Assembly (NCBI GenBank): GCA_964526675.1
Contig: CAZGLY010000003.1
Span: 1-64,000, forward strand
Origin: CAZADA01 sp964526675
GTDB lineage: Bacteria > Pseudomonadota > Alphaproteobacteria > Caulobacterales > Maricaulaceae
DNA length: 64,000 nt
Direction: 5' to 3'
In this document: positions 35,512 through 44,743 of the stretch, in pieces
How the letters are laid out: each line of letters starts with the position of its first letter
How positions within the stretch are numbered: position 1 is the first letter of the stretch
Program-made: the position numbers and the translations under genes
The notes under the pieces: generated by a model
Databases searched by the model: none
What the model saw: only the letters and a program-made list of their open reading frames with translations
What the model was told of the DNA's origin: nothing

Positions 35512-38500
35512 TTAGCTGTGCGGCTCGTCAGCCTGTGGCGTGTCCGCCTGGTCGGCGTCGCCAGCCGCCCAGGCTTCAAACAGCGCGTCGCGTCCGCGCA
35601 GCCCGAGAGCCGGCAAAGCGTGGTTCACGACGTAGGTCGCGCCTTGGTGCACGTTGTCCCACATGGCCTGATGGCAGGCCGGCAGCTCCGCCCACGACGC
35701 GACCGTGGGCTCCGTCACGTCCAAGAGCCCCGCGGCGATCATGTCGTTCATGCGGGTGACTTCGTAAGCGTTGCACAAATGCGTGCCGAGAATGGAGGCC
35801 GTGGGCATCAGGATCTTGCGTTGGCGCGTCCACACCTGCGGCGCGTAGAAGCTGAAGCGGCGGCCGCTGAGGTCTTCGGCGTAGATCACGCGGCCCGTGA
35901 ACGGTTTCACCAGGGCGGTGGAGACGCCCAGCGCGTCGTGGCCCGCGCGCTCAAGCACAATGTCGGGCGCGCCGCGGGGGTTGTCCGGCGAGCGCAGGAG
36001 CTTGCCGACGGCCGCGCCGAAGGGCTTCAGCGTCTTGTCTTGGAACGCGCGCACCGCGGTTTTGAACGCTGTGATGTCGGCCTTGGCGTCCGGCAAGCGG
36101 GGCATGGTCGCGGGCCAGTCAAAATCCTCGCCCAACCGCCGGGCGAGGCCTTCCAGCGACACCACGCCCGCCACCGCGTCCTCAAATCCGAGGGATTGGA
36201 CGAACTCGCGCTGACCGTCCGTCGTGGTCGCCACGACCGCGCGCGCGCCCATCGCGCGCAACGCCTCGATCATTTCCAAGCCCATGGGATCGGCGAGATC
36301 GGCGCTGCGCGGGCCGTAGAAGACCAGCGCCGCCTCCCCGCCACGCGCGTTGGCGCGGCGCAGCATCGCTTCAGCCGACGCGCGGCCGGGCTTGCCCATA
36401 AAGGTGAAGTGATACCCCGAGGACGCGCCGTAAAAGGCCAGCGCGCCGTCCTCCGCCAGAAGCTGGAACGTGCGGGGGAAGGCCTGCTCGCCCGCGTGGG
36501 AGACCGCGTAGTCCGCCAACGCGCCGTCGTTCAGCGCGCGATAGGCCTCCAGCAGCGGCGCGCCGGCGGCCTCCCAGGCTTTTGCTTCCTCGGGGTCCTC
36601 CGGCACAGGAGTGAACAGATGGGCGAGTTCCGGCGCCTTGCGGTTGACGGCGCCGACCGCGCCTTGGGTTTCAACGAAGGCGGCGCGTTCTGGGCTGGAG
36701 ACGAGCCCTGTGGCCTGCAGGCCGGCGCGCGCGGCGCTCTTCAACGCGTCAAGGCCGGTGCCCGTGGCCGCGCCCTCCACGAAGATCCGCTTGCCCGGCG
36801 CGATGGCGAGCGTGGTGAACAGACACCGCGACACCGTGCCGAGATTGAGGATGTACGCGCCGGCTTGCTCGAGGGTCAGATCGCCCGGGATCGGATGGAG
36901 TTGAGGCGCTTGGACCGTCAGGAACTGCGCATGGCTGCCGGTTTCGGTCTCATAGCCCTGGATCGCGAAGCCGGCGAACATGGGATCGAGCCCCATCGCC
37001 GGGGACAGCAGATCCGTCGTCCCGGAATAAATCGCGACCAAATCCCCAACCTTGAGGCGGCCTTCGCGACGGGCTTCCTCGCCGAGCGCCGCGACCAACG
37101 CCACACCGCCGGAGCCGGTGATCTGGATGTCTTCTTCATGGCTGTCGAAGGCCGAGACCGGGATGCCTGTGATCGCCCAGATGTCGTTGAAATTCACTTC
37201 GGACGTCAGGACGTAGACCAGCGCCTCATTGGCGTGCGGCCGGCGCACCGGCGCGATCAGCTCCACCTCCGCGTCCTTGGGTTGGCCAAAACGCGGCGCG
37301 CCGGTCTCGGGATCCTTCGGCACGCCAAAGGCGTATTGCCAGCGCGGCAGAGGCGTCACGCCCGGGTAGAACGGCGCGCCGAGCGGCAAGAGATCGCCCG
37401 CGGTTTCACGGTCACGCGCGACCGCCTCGTTTCCATCGCGCACGGTCACGCCGTCGCGGCGGATCGGCAGCGGCGCGGCGCGCTTCTCCATAAAGGCGCG
37501 GATGCCGGCTTTGCCGCCCTCGGGGTCGATCACGGCTTCCGCAAACAACGCGGCTTCACGCGCGAGGCCCGCGTCGACTCCCTCGCGCCAGCCGGTCGTG
37601 ATCGCGTCCATGGCCCGCTCATGGGCGCCGGCGCGACCAGCCCACTGCGCTTGGCGCGCGATCATGCGCAGATGATCGTCGGCGAGGACGGCCTCCAGGT
37701 CTTCCGCGCCGGGCTTGGCCCAAGCCTCCATCTGGGCGCGCCGTTCCTGGAACCAGCGACGCAGGGGCGCGTCCTTCACATCGCGCAGATAGTCCCGCAC
37801 CAGGTCATGGGCCACCGACAACGCGTCGGACGCCGTGGGCGCGATTGCGTCGATGAAGCCGATGGCGTGGGCCGCCTCCGCGTCGATCGAGCGCCCGCCG
37901 AGAATGAGATCAAGCGCGTCGCGCAGGCCCTCCTCGCCCCGCGTCGCCGCCAGCAGCCTGGGCAAACGCTGGGTGCCGCCATACCCCGGCATCAGCCGCA
38001 GATTGATCTCCGGCTGGCCGAAGCGGGAAAACGGCTCGGCCACCCGCGCGTGGCACGCCGCGGCGAACTCCATGCCCCCGCCGAGGGCCACGCCTTGGAT
38101 CGCCGCGACGCAGGGCTTGTCCATCGCCTCAATCTTCTTGAAGGCGAGGTGGGCGTTGTTCGGGAGCGCGCGCGCGGCCTCCAGCGTGTGGATCTCATCC
38201 AGGAACTGACGGATGTCCGCGCCCGCCACGAAGGACGCCGCGCCTTCGCCGGTGAACACCACCGCCGCGACGTCGGCTTTGCGGGCCAAATGGTCCACCA
38301 CGATGTTGAGCTCATCGAGCGCGCGTTCATTGAGCGCGTTCACCGGCGGGTTCGTCACGATGACGGTCGCGACCCGCTGGCCCGGCGCGAGCGTGTTGTA
38401 TTGGATCTTGAAGTAGCGATAGCGCTCGAAGATCTGCTGTTCGTCGGCGAGGTTTTGGCGACGCCGCCACGCGTCCACGGCGTCGCGAATGGCGTCGATC

Positions 38501-41097
38501 GCTTCGGGGTTTTTCAGCGTCGTCAGATCGCCCAAGGGCGCATCGTCGACAATGGCGCGCACCATGCGGCGCATGTACTTGCCGGAGCGCGTTTCGGGAA
38601 ACGCCTCCACCTCGATGAAGTCTGAGGGAACCGCCAGGCTCCCCTTCTCCGTGCGCACCAGCCCGCCCAAGCGGCGCACATCCTCCTGAGCCAGCGTCTT
38701 GCCCGGCGTTGGCGTCACGAAGGCGATGGGGGTGAGCCCCTTTTCCTTGTGCGGCGCGCCGACGACGATGACATTGCCGACGGGCGACGCGTCCGGATTG
38801 AGCTGCTTGTCCCGCAGGATCGCGCCCTCAATTTCCTCCGTACCCAGACGGTGTCCGGAGACGTTGATCACGTCGTCGGATCGCCCGTGGATCGAGAAGG
38901 AGCCGTCGGGATGGCGCATGGCGAAATCGCCTTGGGTGTAGGCCCACACGCCCTTCCACCGACGCCAATACGTGTCGCCCCAGCGCTCGGCGTCGCCGCG
39001 CCAGGATGCAACGGCGCGCACGCCCGGGCCCGCCTGCTCGGCCTCGAAGCCCGCGCTCGACCAGACCGTGCGTGCCAAATAGGGATAAGGCGCGGTGATC
39101 ACGACCTCGCCCTTTTCGCCGTAACCGGCGCCCCGCCACGGCGCGCCCTCGCCGACGCTGCGTGCGAACGCGACCGCAGGCGCGCCCGCGCGCTCCGCGT
39201 CCGGGGCGGCGTCGCCCCCCTCGCTCACCCACACGTCGCCCATCACCCACGGCAGCGGATAGGTGTGAGCGTTGGGCTGCAGCGGGTAGTCCGCGTTGGC
39301 GTAGAAGTGCGTCCAGGCGATGCCCCCGTGCTCCGTCGCCCAGTAGGAATTGGCGTACCAGGGCGTGAGCTCGGCCATGGCGAAGTCTTGAACGGTGGGG
39401 GATGTGGGCTCCGCGCAAAACGTCGCCGCGCGCAGGCCCGACACGTCATACGCGCGGACATCCTCCACGCTTTGGGGGTCGCTCATGACGCTCTTCAGGA
39501 AGGTCACGCCCGCCTTGAAGATGGTCACGCCATGGCGCTCGATGATTGACGCAAACCGGCCGGCGTGGGGAAAGACCGGCGCGCCCTCCGCGATCACGGT
39601 CGTCACGCGCGTGGTGAGGGGTGCGGAGAGCAAATAGCTCTGGCCGGTGATCCAACCGGGATCCGCAACGACGTAAATCACGTCGCCCGGCCGGGCGTCG
39701 AAGCTCGCGGCCATGGTGTGGGCCACGCCGGCGGCATAGCCGCCATGGACGTGGACGACGCCCTTGGGCTTGCCCGTCGACCCGGAGGTGTAGATCACGA
39801 ACATCGGAAACTCAGCGTCCACCGGCTGGACCGGCGCGACCGCCCAAACGGCGCGGACGAAATCGTGGTCGGGCAGCGCCAGCAGCGCAGCCTCATCGGC
39901 CACGTCATGGCCCTGGTCGCGGGCGGCCTCCAGGATCGCCTCAAGCGTTTCGTCGGTCAGCTCGTGGGCCCAGCGGTCGCGTTCCGCGCGCCACACCAGG
40001 TCTTGGACGCCCGCGTGCTTGACGACGACAACCGCCTCCACCCGCGGGGGCGTGGCGACCAACGCTTCGGCCACATCCATGCGCACGCCCGACGCCTCCG
40101 CGGCGGTCAGCGCCCCGTCACGGCCAAGCGCGGCGAGGCCGCGGCCGACGCCGCGCATAATGTCTGACCGCTCGACCGTGGTTTCGCCGTTGAGCACCGC
40201 GTCCACCGCCTCGAGCACGCGCGCGCCGGCCTCGCCCGCCAAGGCGTCGAGCTTCGCCAGGCGCTCCGCGACGATGGCGCGGGCCGTCGCCACCGGCACA
40301 TAGCCGTCCAGGGCGGGATCGGTGTAGGCGGTCTTGAACGGAATGATCTGCGCGTTGCGATAGCCGCCGTCGGCGGTGACCACGACACGGGCCCCGGCGT
40401 CTTGAATGCGGTCGGACAACGTCTTGTCGGAAAAGCCGCCGAACACGGGCGTGTAAATCACGCCGAGGCGTTTGGCGGCCTCCGTCCAATACACTTGCTC
40501 GGGAATGTTGGGCATGTTCAAGGCGATGCGGTCGCCGGCCTTCACGCCCAGGCGCGTCAGCGCGCCGGCGCATTTCGCGGTCTCCAACAGCAGCCGCTTG
40601 CGTGTGACCGCATAGGCGTCGACCGGCCCGCCGCGGCCGCCGTCATGGGACATGTCCCACCGGTCGCCCTCGAAGATCAACGCCGGTTCGTCGCCGTGGC
40701 CAGCGAGCACATGGCGGTCGACTTCGGAGAAGCAGGCGTTGGTCAGCGCCCCATCGAACCAGCGGAAATGAGGCGGCTCATCGGCGTTGAGGCCGCGGGT
40801 CCAAGGGGTGAAGTCCTCACCCCGCGCCGTGCGCACCGCCGCCGCCGTCGCGGCGTCCCAGCCGGTCCACACGCCGGCTGCTTCATCAAAGCTCAGCCAC
40901 GCTCCGGCAGGACCCTCGTCGGGCGCGAACCACTGGATGGCGCTGCGGGCGATCGCCCCATGGAACGCGCCGGGATCGGCGGCGCACGCGTCGCGCATCC
41001 GGGTCCAATCTTCGGCCGTGCGGATCGGATTGCGCTCAGCCTGGGCCGGCGCGGCCACAGCCGCGTCGGAACGGATTTGCGTCGGCGTGTCGGTCAC
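35512..41097 (-). CDS. pcs: Propionyl-CoA synthase, trifunctional (3-hydroxypropionate pathway)
   Basis: This 1861-residue fusion converts 3-hydroxypropionate to propionyl-CoA in three steps. The acyl-CoA synthetase domain (about 1-880) has the adenylation loop YTSGSTGKPKGVVHVHG at residues 436-452 and the acetylatable Lys840 in TRSGKYMRR. The enoyl-CoA hydratase domain (about 900-1180) has GVALGGGMEFAAACHARVAE and Glu1030 in FGQPEINLRLMPGYGGTQR. The C-terminal enoyl-CoA reductase domain (about 1280-1861) is of the crotonyl-CoA carboxylase/reductase type, with SEVNFNDIWAITGIPVS and FVEGAATGTGLDALKSAA. The Chloroflexus enzyme has 1822 residues, and the Erythrobacter NAP1 homologue encloses acrylyl-CoA in a reaction chamber. 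The start is GTG 41097 with GAGGTG upstream. It is the first gene of the pcs-mcr operon. Confidence 0.94.
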   Translation of the reverse strand: MTDTPTQIRSDAAVAAPAQAERNPIRTAEDWTRMRDACAADPGAFHGAIARSAIQWFAPDEGPAGAWLSFDEAAGVWTGWDAATAAAVRTARGEDFTPWTRGLNADEPPHFRWFDGALTNACFSEVDRHVLAGHGDEPALIFEGDRWDMSHDGGRGGPVDAYAVTRKRLLLETAKCAGALTRLGVKAGDRIALNMPNIPEQVYWTEAAKRLGVIYTPVFGGFSDKTLSDRIQDAGARVVVTADGGYRNAQIIPFKTAYTDPALDGYVPVATARAIVAERLAKLDALAGEAGARVLEAVDAVLNGETTVERSDIMRGVGRGLAALGRDGALTAAEASGVRMDVAEALVATPPRVEAVVVVKHAGVQDLVWRAERDRWAHELTDETLEAILEAARDQGHDVADEAALLALPDHDFVRAVWAVAPVQPVDAEFPMFVIYTSGSTGKPKGVVHVHGGYAAGVAHTMAASFDARPGDVIYVVADPGWITGQSYLLSAPLTTRVTTVIAEGAPVFPHAGRFASIIERHGVTIFKAGVTFLKSVMSDPQSVEDVRAYDVSGLRAATFCAEPTSPTVQDFAMAELTPWYANSYWATEHGGIAWTHFYANADYPLQPNAHTYPLPWVMGDVWVSEGGDAAPDAERAGAPAVAFARSVGEGAPWRGAGYGEKGEVVITAPYPYLARTVWSSAGFEAEQAGPGVRAVASWRGDAERWGDTYWRRWKGVWAYTQGDFAMRHPDGSFSIHGRSDDVINVSGHRLGTEEIEGAILRDKQLNPDASPVGNVIVVGAPHKEKGLTPIAFVTPTPGKTLAQEDVRRLGGLVRTEKGSLAVPSDFIEVEAFPETRSGKYMRRMVRAIVDDAPLGDLTTLKNPEAIDAIRDAVDAWRRRQNLADEQQIFERYRYFKIQYNTLAPGQRVATVIVTNPPVNALNERALDELNIVVDHLARKADVAAVVFTGEGAASFVAGADIRQFLDEIHTLEAARALPNNAHLAFKKIEAMDKPCVAAIQGVALGGGMEFAAACHARVAEPFSRFGQPEINLRLMPGYGGTQRLPRLLAATRGEEGLRDALDLILGGRSIDAEAAHAIGFIDAIAPTASDALSVAHDLVRDYLRDVKDAPLRRWFQERRAQMEAWAKPGAEDLEAVLADDHLRMIARQAQWAGRAGAHERAMDAITTGWREGVDAGLAREAALFAEAVIDPEGGKAGIRAFMEKRAAPLPIRRDGVTVRDGNEAVARDRETAGDLLPLGAPFYPGVTPLPRWQYAFGVPKDPETGAPRFGQPKDAEVELIAPVRRPHANEALVYVLTSEVNFNDIWAITGIPVSAFDSHEEDIQITGSGGVALVAALGEEARREGRLKVGDLVAIYSGTTDLLSPAMGLDPMFAGFAIQGYETETGSHAQFLTVQAPQLHPIPGDLTLEQAGAYILNLGTVSRCLFTTLAIAPGKRIFVEGAATGTGLDALKSAARAGLQATGLVSSPERAAFVETQGAVGAVNRKAPELAHLFTPVPEDPEEAKAWEAAGAPLLEAYRALNDGALADYAVSHAGEQAFPRTFQLLAEDGALAFYGASSGYHFTFMGKPGRASAEAMLRRANARGGEAALVFYGPRSADLADPMGLEMIEALRAMGARAVVATTTDGQREFVQSLGFEDAVAGVVSLEGLARRLGEDFDWPATMPRLPDAKADITAFKTAVRAFQDKTLKPFGAAVGKLLRSPDNPRGAPDIVLERAGHDALGVSTALVKPFTGRVIYAEDLSGRRFSFYAPQVWTRQRKILMPTASILGTHLCNAYEVTRMNDMIAAGLLDVTEPTVASWAELPACHQAMWDNVHQGATYVVNHALPALGLRGRDALFEAWAAGDADQADTPQADEPHS

Positions 41098-41513
41098 AGG
41101 CGCACCTCGTCATCCCGCGCGCTCGGGCGCATCGGCCCCGCGCTCGCCGCGACCGCGGTCGTCGGCCTTTATCTCACGGGCATGTGATCAGAAAAGTTTT
41201 CAGGGCGCTGCAGCATGCGTCAAGCGTCGGCGCCCTAGCCGTTCGTCGCGCTACCCGTCTCCGACGTTCGCTCTAAGCGCCGACAGGGCCCGCGGCGCGC
41301 GACGCCTGCGGCAGCCGCGGGCTCGCCTCCCTTCTGTCGTGAAAGCGCCATGACACGCGGGTGTCATGGGATACTGGCCGTCTTCGCGATCCGGCGGCCT
41401 GCGGGACGTAGGCGGCGCGGGAGCGACGACGTCCTACGCCTCGTGTATGGTCACGCGGACCGGGGCGCGATTTCGCGTTCGGGATCCGCCACGTGCGAGG
41501 AGGAGACACGGCG
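41098..41513. other. Intergenic region between pcs and the sortase-target gene
   Basis: This 416-base region holds no convincing gene. It must contain divergent promoters for pcs-mcr and for the VIT/VWA-sortase operon. An AT-rich patch at 41185-41202 carries the palindrome GAAAAGTTTTC (41191-41201) about 95 bases upstream of pcs. On the minus strand a TTGACG hexamer lies near 41221, with a poor -10 partner. The + strand ends with the AGGAGGAG ribosome site (about 41498-41505) of the next gene. Confidence 0.35.
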
Positions 41514-43988
41514 ATGCGCATCGGACTGGACGTCGCGCGGCTGTTCATCATCGCCATTGTCACGGCGACGGCCGGGCTCGGCGCGGCGCCGCCGGCTGCA
41601 GCGCAAGACCGTTCGGCGCCGTCGGCCGGCGCTTCGGAACCCGCGAGCCCGCCGCCGCCTGGCCTTGTGCAATTGGGCGACGTGGAAAACGCCGTCCTCC
41701 TTTTAAAGACCGTGCATCCCGGCCACTACCTCACCGCGCCGACCGTGGCCGCGGATGTGGAGATGGACGTCACGGGGCCGATCATCCGGACCCGCGTGAC
41801 CCAACGGTTCGAGAACCCGTCGGACCAGTGGGTGGAGGGGACCTACACCTTCCCGCTTCCCGAGAACGCCGCGGTGGACCGACTGCGGCTGATGGTCGGC
41901 GATCGGTTCATTGAAGGTCAGATCAAGGAGCGCGCCGAAGCCCGCCGCGTCTACGAGCAGGCCCGCCGCGAGGGCCGCCGCGCCGGCTTGGTGGAGCAGC
42001 AGCGCCCGAACATGTTCACCAACTCGGTGGCGAACATCGGCCCGGGCGAAACGGTCGTGGTGCAGATCGAGTATCAAGAGACCGCGCGCCTGAACGACGG
42101 CGTGTTTTCGCTCCGGTTTCCCATGGTGGTGGGGCCGCGCTACATCCCGCAGCCGGATCTGATCCAAACGGTCGATTTCGACGGCGGCTCCGGGCTTTCG
42201 CTGAGCGATCCCGTGCCGGACGCCGACGCGATCACGCCGCCAGTGCTTGACCCCGCTTTTGAGCCCGGCGTGGACGCCGACGGCGCGCGGGAGGGCGACG
42301 CCGAAACCCTTCGTTTGCCGGTGTTCGTTCGGGTGAATTTGCGCGCGGGCTTCCCGCTGGGCGCCGTCACCAGCCCGTATCACGACGTGGATGTGGAGCG
42401 GTTGGACGGCGCGCGCGCGACTGTCGCGCTGACGGGCGCCGTGCCGGCCAATCGCGATTTTGCGCTGGAATGGCGCGCGATGGACGGTCGTCGTCCCCAG
42501 GCCGCGTTGTTCAAGGAAGTCCGCGATGGCGACACTTACGCGCTCGCTATGGTCGCGCCGCCGGCGGCGTTGAGCGCCGACGCCCCGCGCCGGCCGCGCG
42601 AGGCGATCTTCGTCATCGACAATTCCGGCTCCATGGCCGGGCCGTCCATGACCCAGGCCAAGCAAGCGCTGACGCTCGCGCTCGACCGGCTTCAGCCGGA
42701 GGACACGTTCAACGTCGTGCGCTTCGACGACACCCATGACCAAGCGTTCGACGCGCCCGTGTCCGCCACGCCGGAGAATGTCGGCTTCGCGAAGGGTCTG
42801 GTGTCCCAGCTGGAAGCCGAAGGCGGAACGGAGATGCTGCCCGCGCTGAAGGCGGCGCTCTACGACACCGCGCCCGACGATCCTGATCGGGTGCGCCAAG
42901 TTGTGTTCCTGACCGATGGAGCCATCGGCAACGAAGCGGAGTTGTTTCAGGAGATCAAAGCCTCCCTCGGACGCTCGCGTCTGTTCACCGTGGGCATCGG
43001 CTCCGCGCCCAACAGCTATTTCATGACGCGCGCGGCTCGGCTTGGGCGCGGCACCTTCACCCACATCGGCGACGTGGCGGAGGTCGCCGAACGCGCCGGC
43101 GCGCTTTTTGCGGCGCTGGAACGCCCGGTCATGACGGACCTGGAGGCCGACATTCTCGAAGGGCGCGTGGTTGAGATTTACCCATCGCCCCTGCCGGATC
43201 TCTATGACGGGGAGCCTGTGGTCGCGGCGGTCAAGCTCGCCGGCGACAGCGCTCAAGACGCCACGCTGCGGCTGTCGGGCCTCCTCGGCGACACGCGCTG
43301 GGCGGCGGACCTCGATCTCGGCGACGCCGCTGAAGGCTCTGGCGTGGCGGCGATTTGGGGCCGGGCGAAGATCGCCGACATCGAAGAGACCCGCTTCGAG
43401 GGCGCGCCTCAGGACGCCATCGACGCCGGCGTTCTGGAGACAGCGCTGGCGTTCAACCTGGTCTCGCGGCGCACGAGCCTGGTGGCGGTGGACGTCACGC
43501 CGGCGCGCCCGGCGGACGAACCGCTGACGCCGCGCGACATCGCCACCATGCTGCCGGCGGGCTGGGATTTCGGCGCCGTGTTCGGCGAACCCGCGGAGGC
43601 GTTTGTGCGCGAAGCCGCGCTCGACCCCACGGATCCGCGGTTGGGCGTTCTGCGTGCGGGGCGCGATCCGAGCCAAGTCGTGCGCGGGCCGGATGGGCTG
43701 CCCTTGCCCCGTGGCGGGCTCACAGATGCTGATCGCGCGTTGCAGCAGGCGGTCAACGGCCGTCTCCGCGCCGCCACGGCCGCGTCGGGCGGCGACCTGA
43801 TGCTGGTCACCGGGGCGCGGATCACCCATGACGGGCGACGCGTGCAACTGCTCATCGCCGCGGCGCTTATCGGTCTGGCGCTCCTCTCCGCGGCGGCGGG
43901 CGTGATCGCCCTGCGCCGCAAGGCCGCCGCAAAGGCGGCCACGCGCCGTGAGGCGGACCGGCGCTCCCACCGGACCCCCAGGGGGTGA
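41514..43988 (+). CDS. VIT and von Willebrand A domain protein, marine proteobacterial sortase target
   Basis: This 824-residue exported protein has a signal peptide (LFIIAIVTATAGLGAAPPAAAQ). The N-terminal VIT domain lies at about residues 60-190 (VTQRFENPSDQWVEGTYTFP; NPSDQWVEGTYTFPLPENAA region). A central VWA domain has an intact MIDAS, Asp369 in FVIDNSGSMAG. The C-terminus has one transmembrane helix (LLIAAALIGLALLSAAAGVI) and a basic Arg/Lys tail, as expected for a sortase substrate. The usual LPXTG-type motif is not evident; the nearest match is LMLVTGA around residue 764. AGGAGG precedes ATG 41514. Its stop overlaps the sortase start. Confidence 0.88.
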   Translation: MRIGLDVARLFIIAIVTATAGLGAAPPAAAQDRSAPSAGASEPASPPPPGLVQLGDVENAVLLLKTVHPGHYLTAPTVAADVEMDVTGPIIRTRVTQRFENPSDQWVEGTYTFPLPENAAVDRLRLMVGDRFIEGQIKERAEARRVYEQARREGRRAGLVEQQRPNMFTNSVANIGPGETVVVQIEYQETARLNDGVFSLRFPMVVGPRYIPQPDLIQTVDFDGGSGLSLSDPVPDADAITPPVLDPAFEPGVDADGAREGDAETLRLPVFVRVNLRAGFPLGAVTSPYHDVDVERLDGARATVALTGAVPANRDFALEWRAMDGRRPQAALFKEVRDGDTYALAMVAPPAALSADAPRRPREAIFVIDNSGSMAGPSMTQAKQALTLALDRLQPEDTFNVVRFDDTHDQAFDAPVSATPENVGFAKGLVSQLEAEGGTEMLPALKAALYDTAPDDPDRVRQVVFLTDGAIGNEAELFQEIKASLGRSRLFTVGIGSAPNSYFMTRAARLGRGTFTHIGDVAEVAERAGALFAALERPVMTDLEADILEGRVVEIYPSPLPDLYDGEPVVAAVKLAGDSAQDATLRLSGLLGDTRWAADLDLGDAAEGSGVAAIWGRAKIADIEETRFEGAPQDAIDAGVLETALAFNLVSRRTSLVAVDVTPARPADEPLTPRDIATMLPAGWDFGAVFGEPAEAFVREAALDPTDPRLGVLRAGRDPSQVVRGPDGLPLPRGGLTDADRALQQAVNGRLRAATAASGGDLMLVTGARITHDGRRVQLLIAAALIGLALLSAAAGVIALRRKAAAKAATRREADRRSHRTPRG

Positions 43989-44611
43989 CGCGCTTCAGCG
44001 GCACGATGCGGCTTTGGCCGGGGCTGGCCGTCCCAGCAGTGTTCGCGCCGGGCCTAGCGGTGGCGGGCGTGGCGTTGCTGCTGCTCGCCGGCGCGTACGC
44101 CACGCAAGCGTTTGCGCCCGACGCGAAAGGCAGTCTCGCTGAACGTTTGATTGAAGGCGCGTGGGCGCGCGCGGCGGCCGGCGAAGCCGCGCCCAAGCCC
44201 TGGCCGTGGGCGGACACCTGGCCCGTGGCGCGGCTGACCGCGCCGGCTCAAAACGCCCACGCCGTCGTTCTGCATGAAGCCGGCGGCGAAGCGATGGCGT
44301 TCGGCCCGGCCTGGCTCGCCCAAACGGCGGAGCCCGGCGCGCCGGGCGTGGCCGTCATCGCGGCCCATCGGGACACCGACTTCGCCTTCCTGCGCGACAT
44401 CGCGCCGGGCGATGCGGTCGAGGTGGCGCGGCCCGACGGCGCAGCGCTGCGCTTCACCGTGACCCACTCAGAGGTGGTTCGCCATGACCGCTCCGGCATT
44501 GTGCCGGATGATGGCGGCCCGCCGCGCCTGGCTCTGGTGACCTGTTGGCCCTTCGGCGTGCGCGAGCCTGGCCCCCTGCGTTATGTCGTGTGGGCGGAAC
44601 GGGTGTTGTAG
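43985..44611 (+). CDS. Class GN sortase
   Basis: This 208-residue membrane-anchored transpeptidase is of the proteobacterial class GN type. An N-terminal transmembrane segment (LAVAGVALLLLAGAYATQAF) precedes the catalytic barrel with His128 in IAAHRDTDF, the nucleophile Cys187 in LVTCWPFG, and Arg199 in GPLRYVVWAERVL. All three catalytic residues are present. It probably cleaves the neighbouring VIT/VWA protein in the periplasm; such sortases typically have one dedicated substrate. The GTG start at 43985 overlaps the stop of the target gene (GTGA). Confidence 0.93.
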   Translation: MTRFSGTMRLWPGLAVPAVFAPGLAVAGVALLLLAGAYATQAFAPDAKGSLAERLIEGAWARAAAGEAAPKPWPWADTWPVARLTAPAQNAHAVVLHEAGGEAMAFGPAWLAQTAEPGAPGVAVIAAHRDTDFAFLRDIAPGDAVEVARPDGAALRFTVTHSEVVRHDRSGIVPDDGGPPRLALVTCWPFGVREPGPLRYVVWAERVL

Positions 44612-44743
44612 GCGCGTCCGGCCGGGCCGCGGTCTCCTCCGCCTGGCGGGCCCGTCCGACGTTCTCCGGACCATTCAAACCGATGTGACGGGATGATCCC
44701 CGTTCACGACGCCCGAAGACGCGCCCCGTCGCGTCAGCCGCCC

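Noticed and set aside
34561..38625. Very long open frame (1354 codons) on the + strand opposite mcr and pcs
   Set aside because: It is the antisense shadow of two well-supported enzymes, is rich in Arg/His/Gln/Gly as expected of a reverse frame of high-GC genes, and has no recognisable domain.
41703..43970. 755-codon open frame on the minus strand opposite the VIT/VWA gene
   Set aside because: Same kind of antisense shadow, with Arg/His/Gln-rich composition and no motifs. The + strand frame has signal peptide, VIT, VWA and membrane helix.
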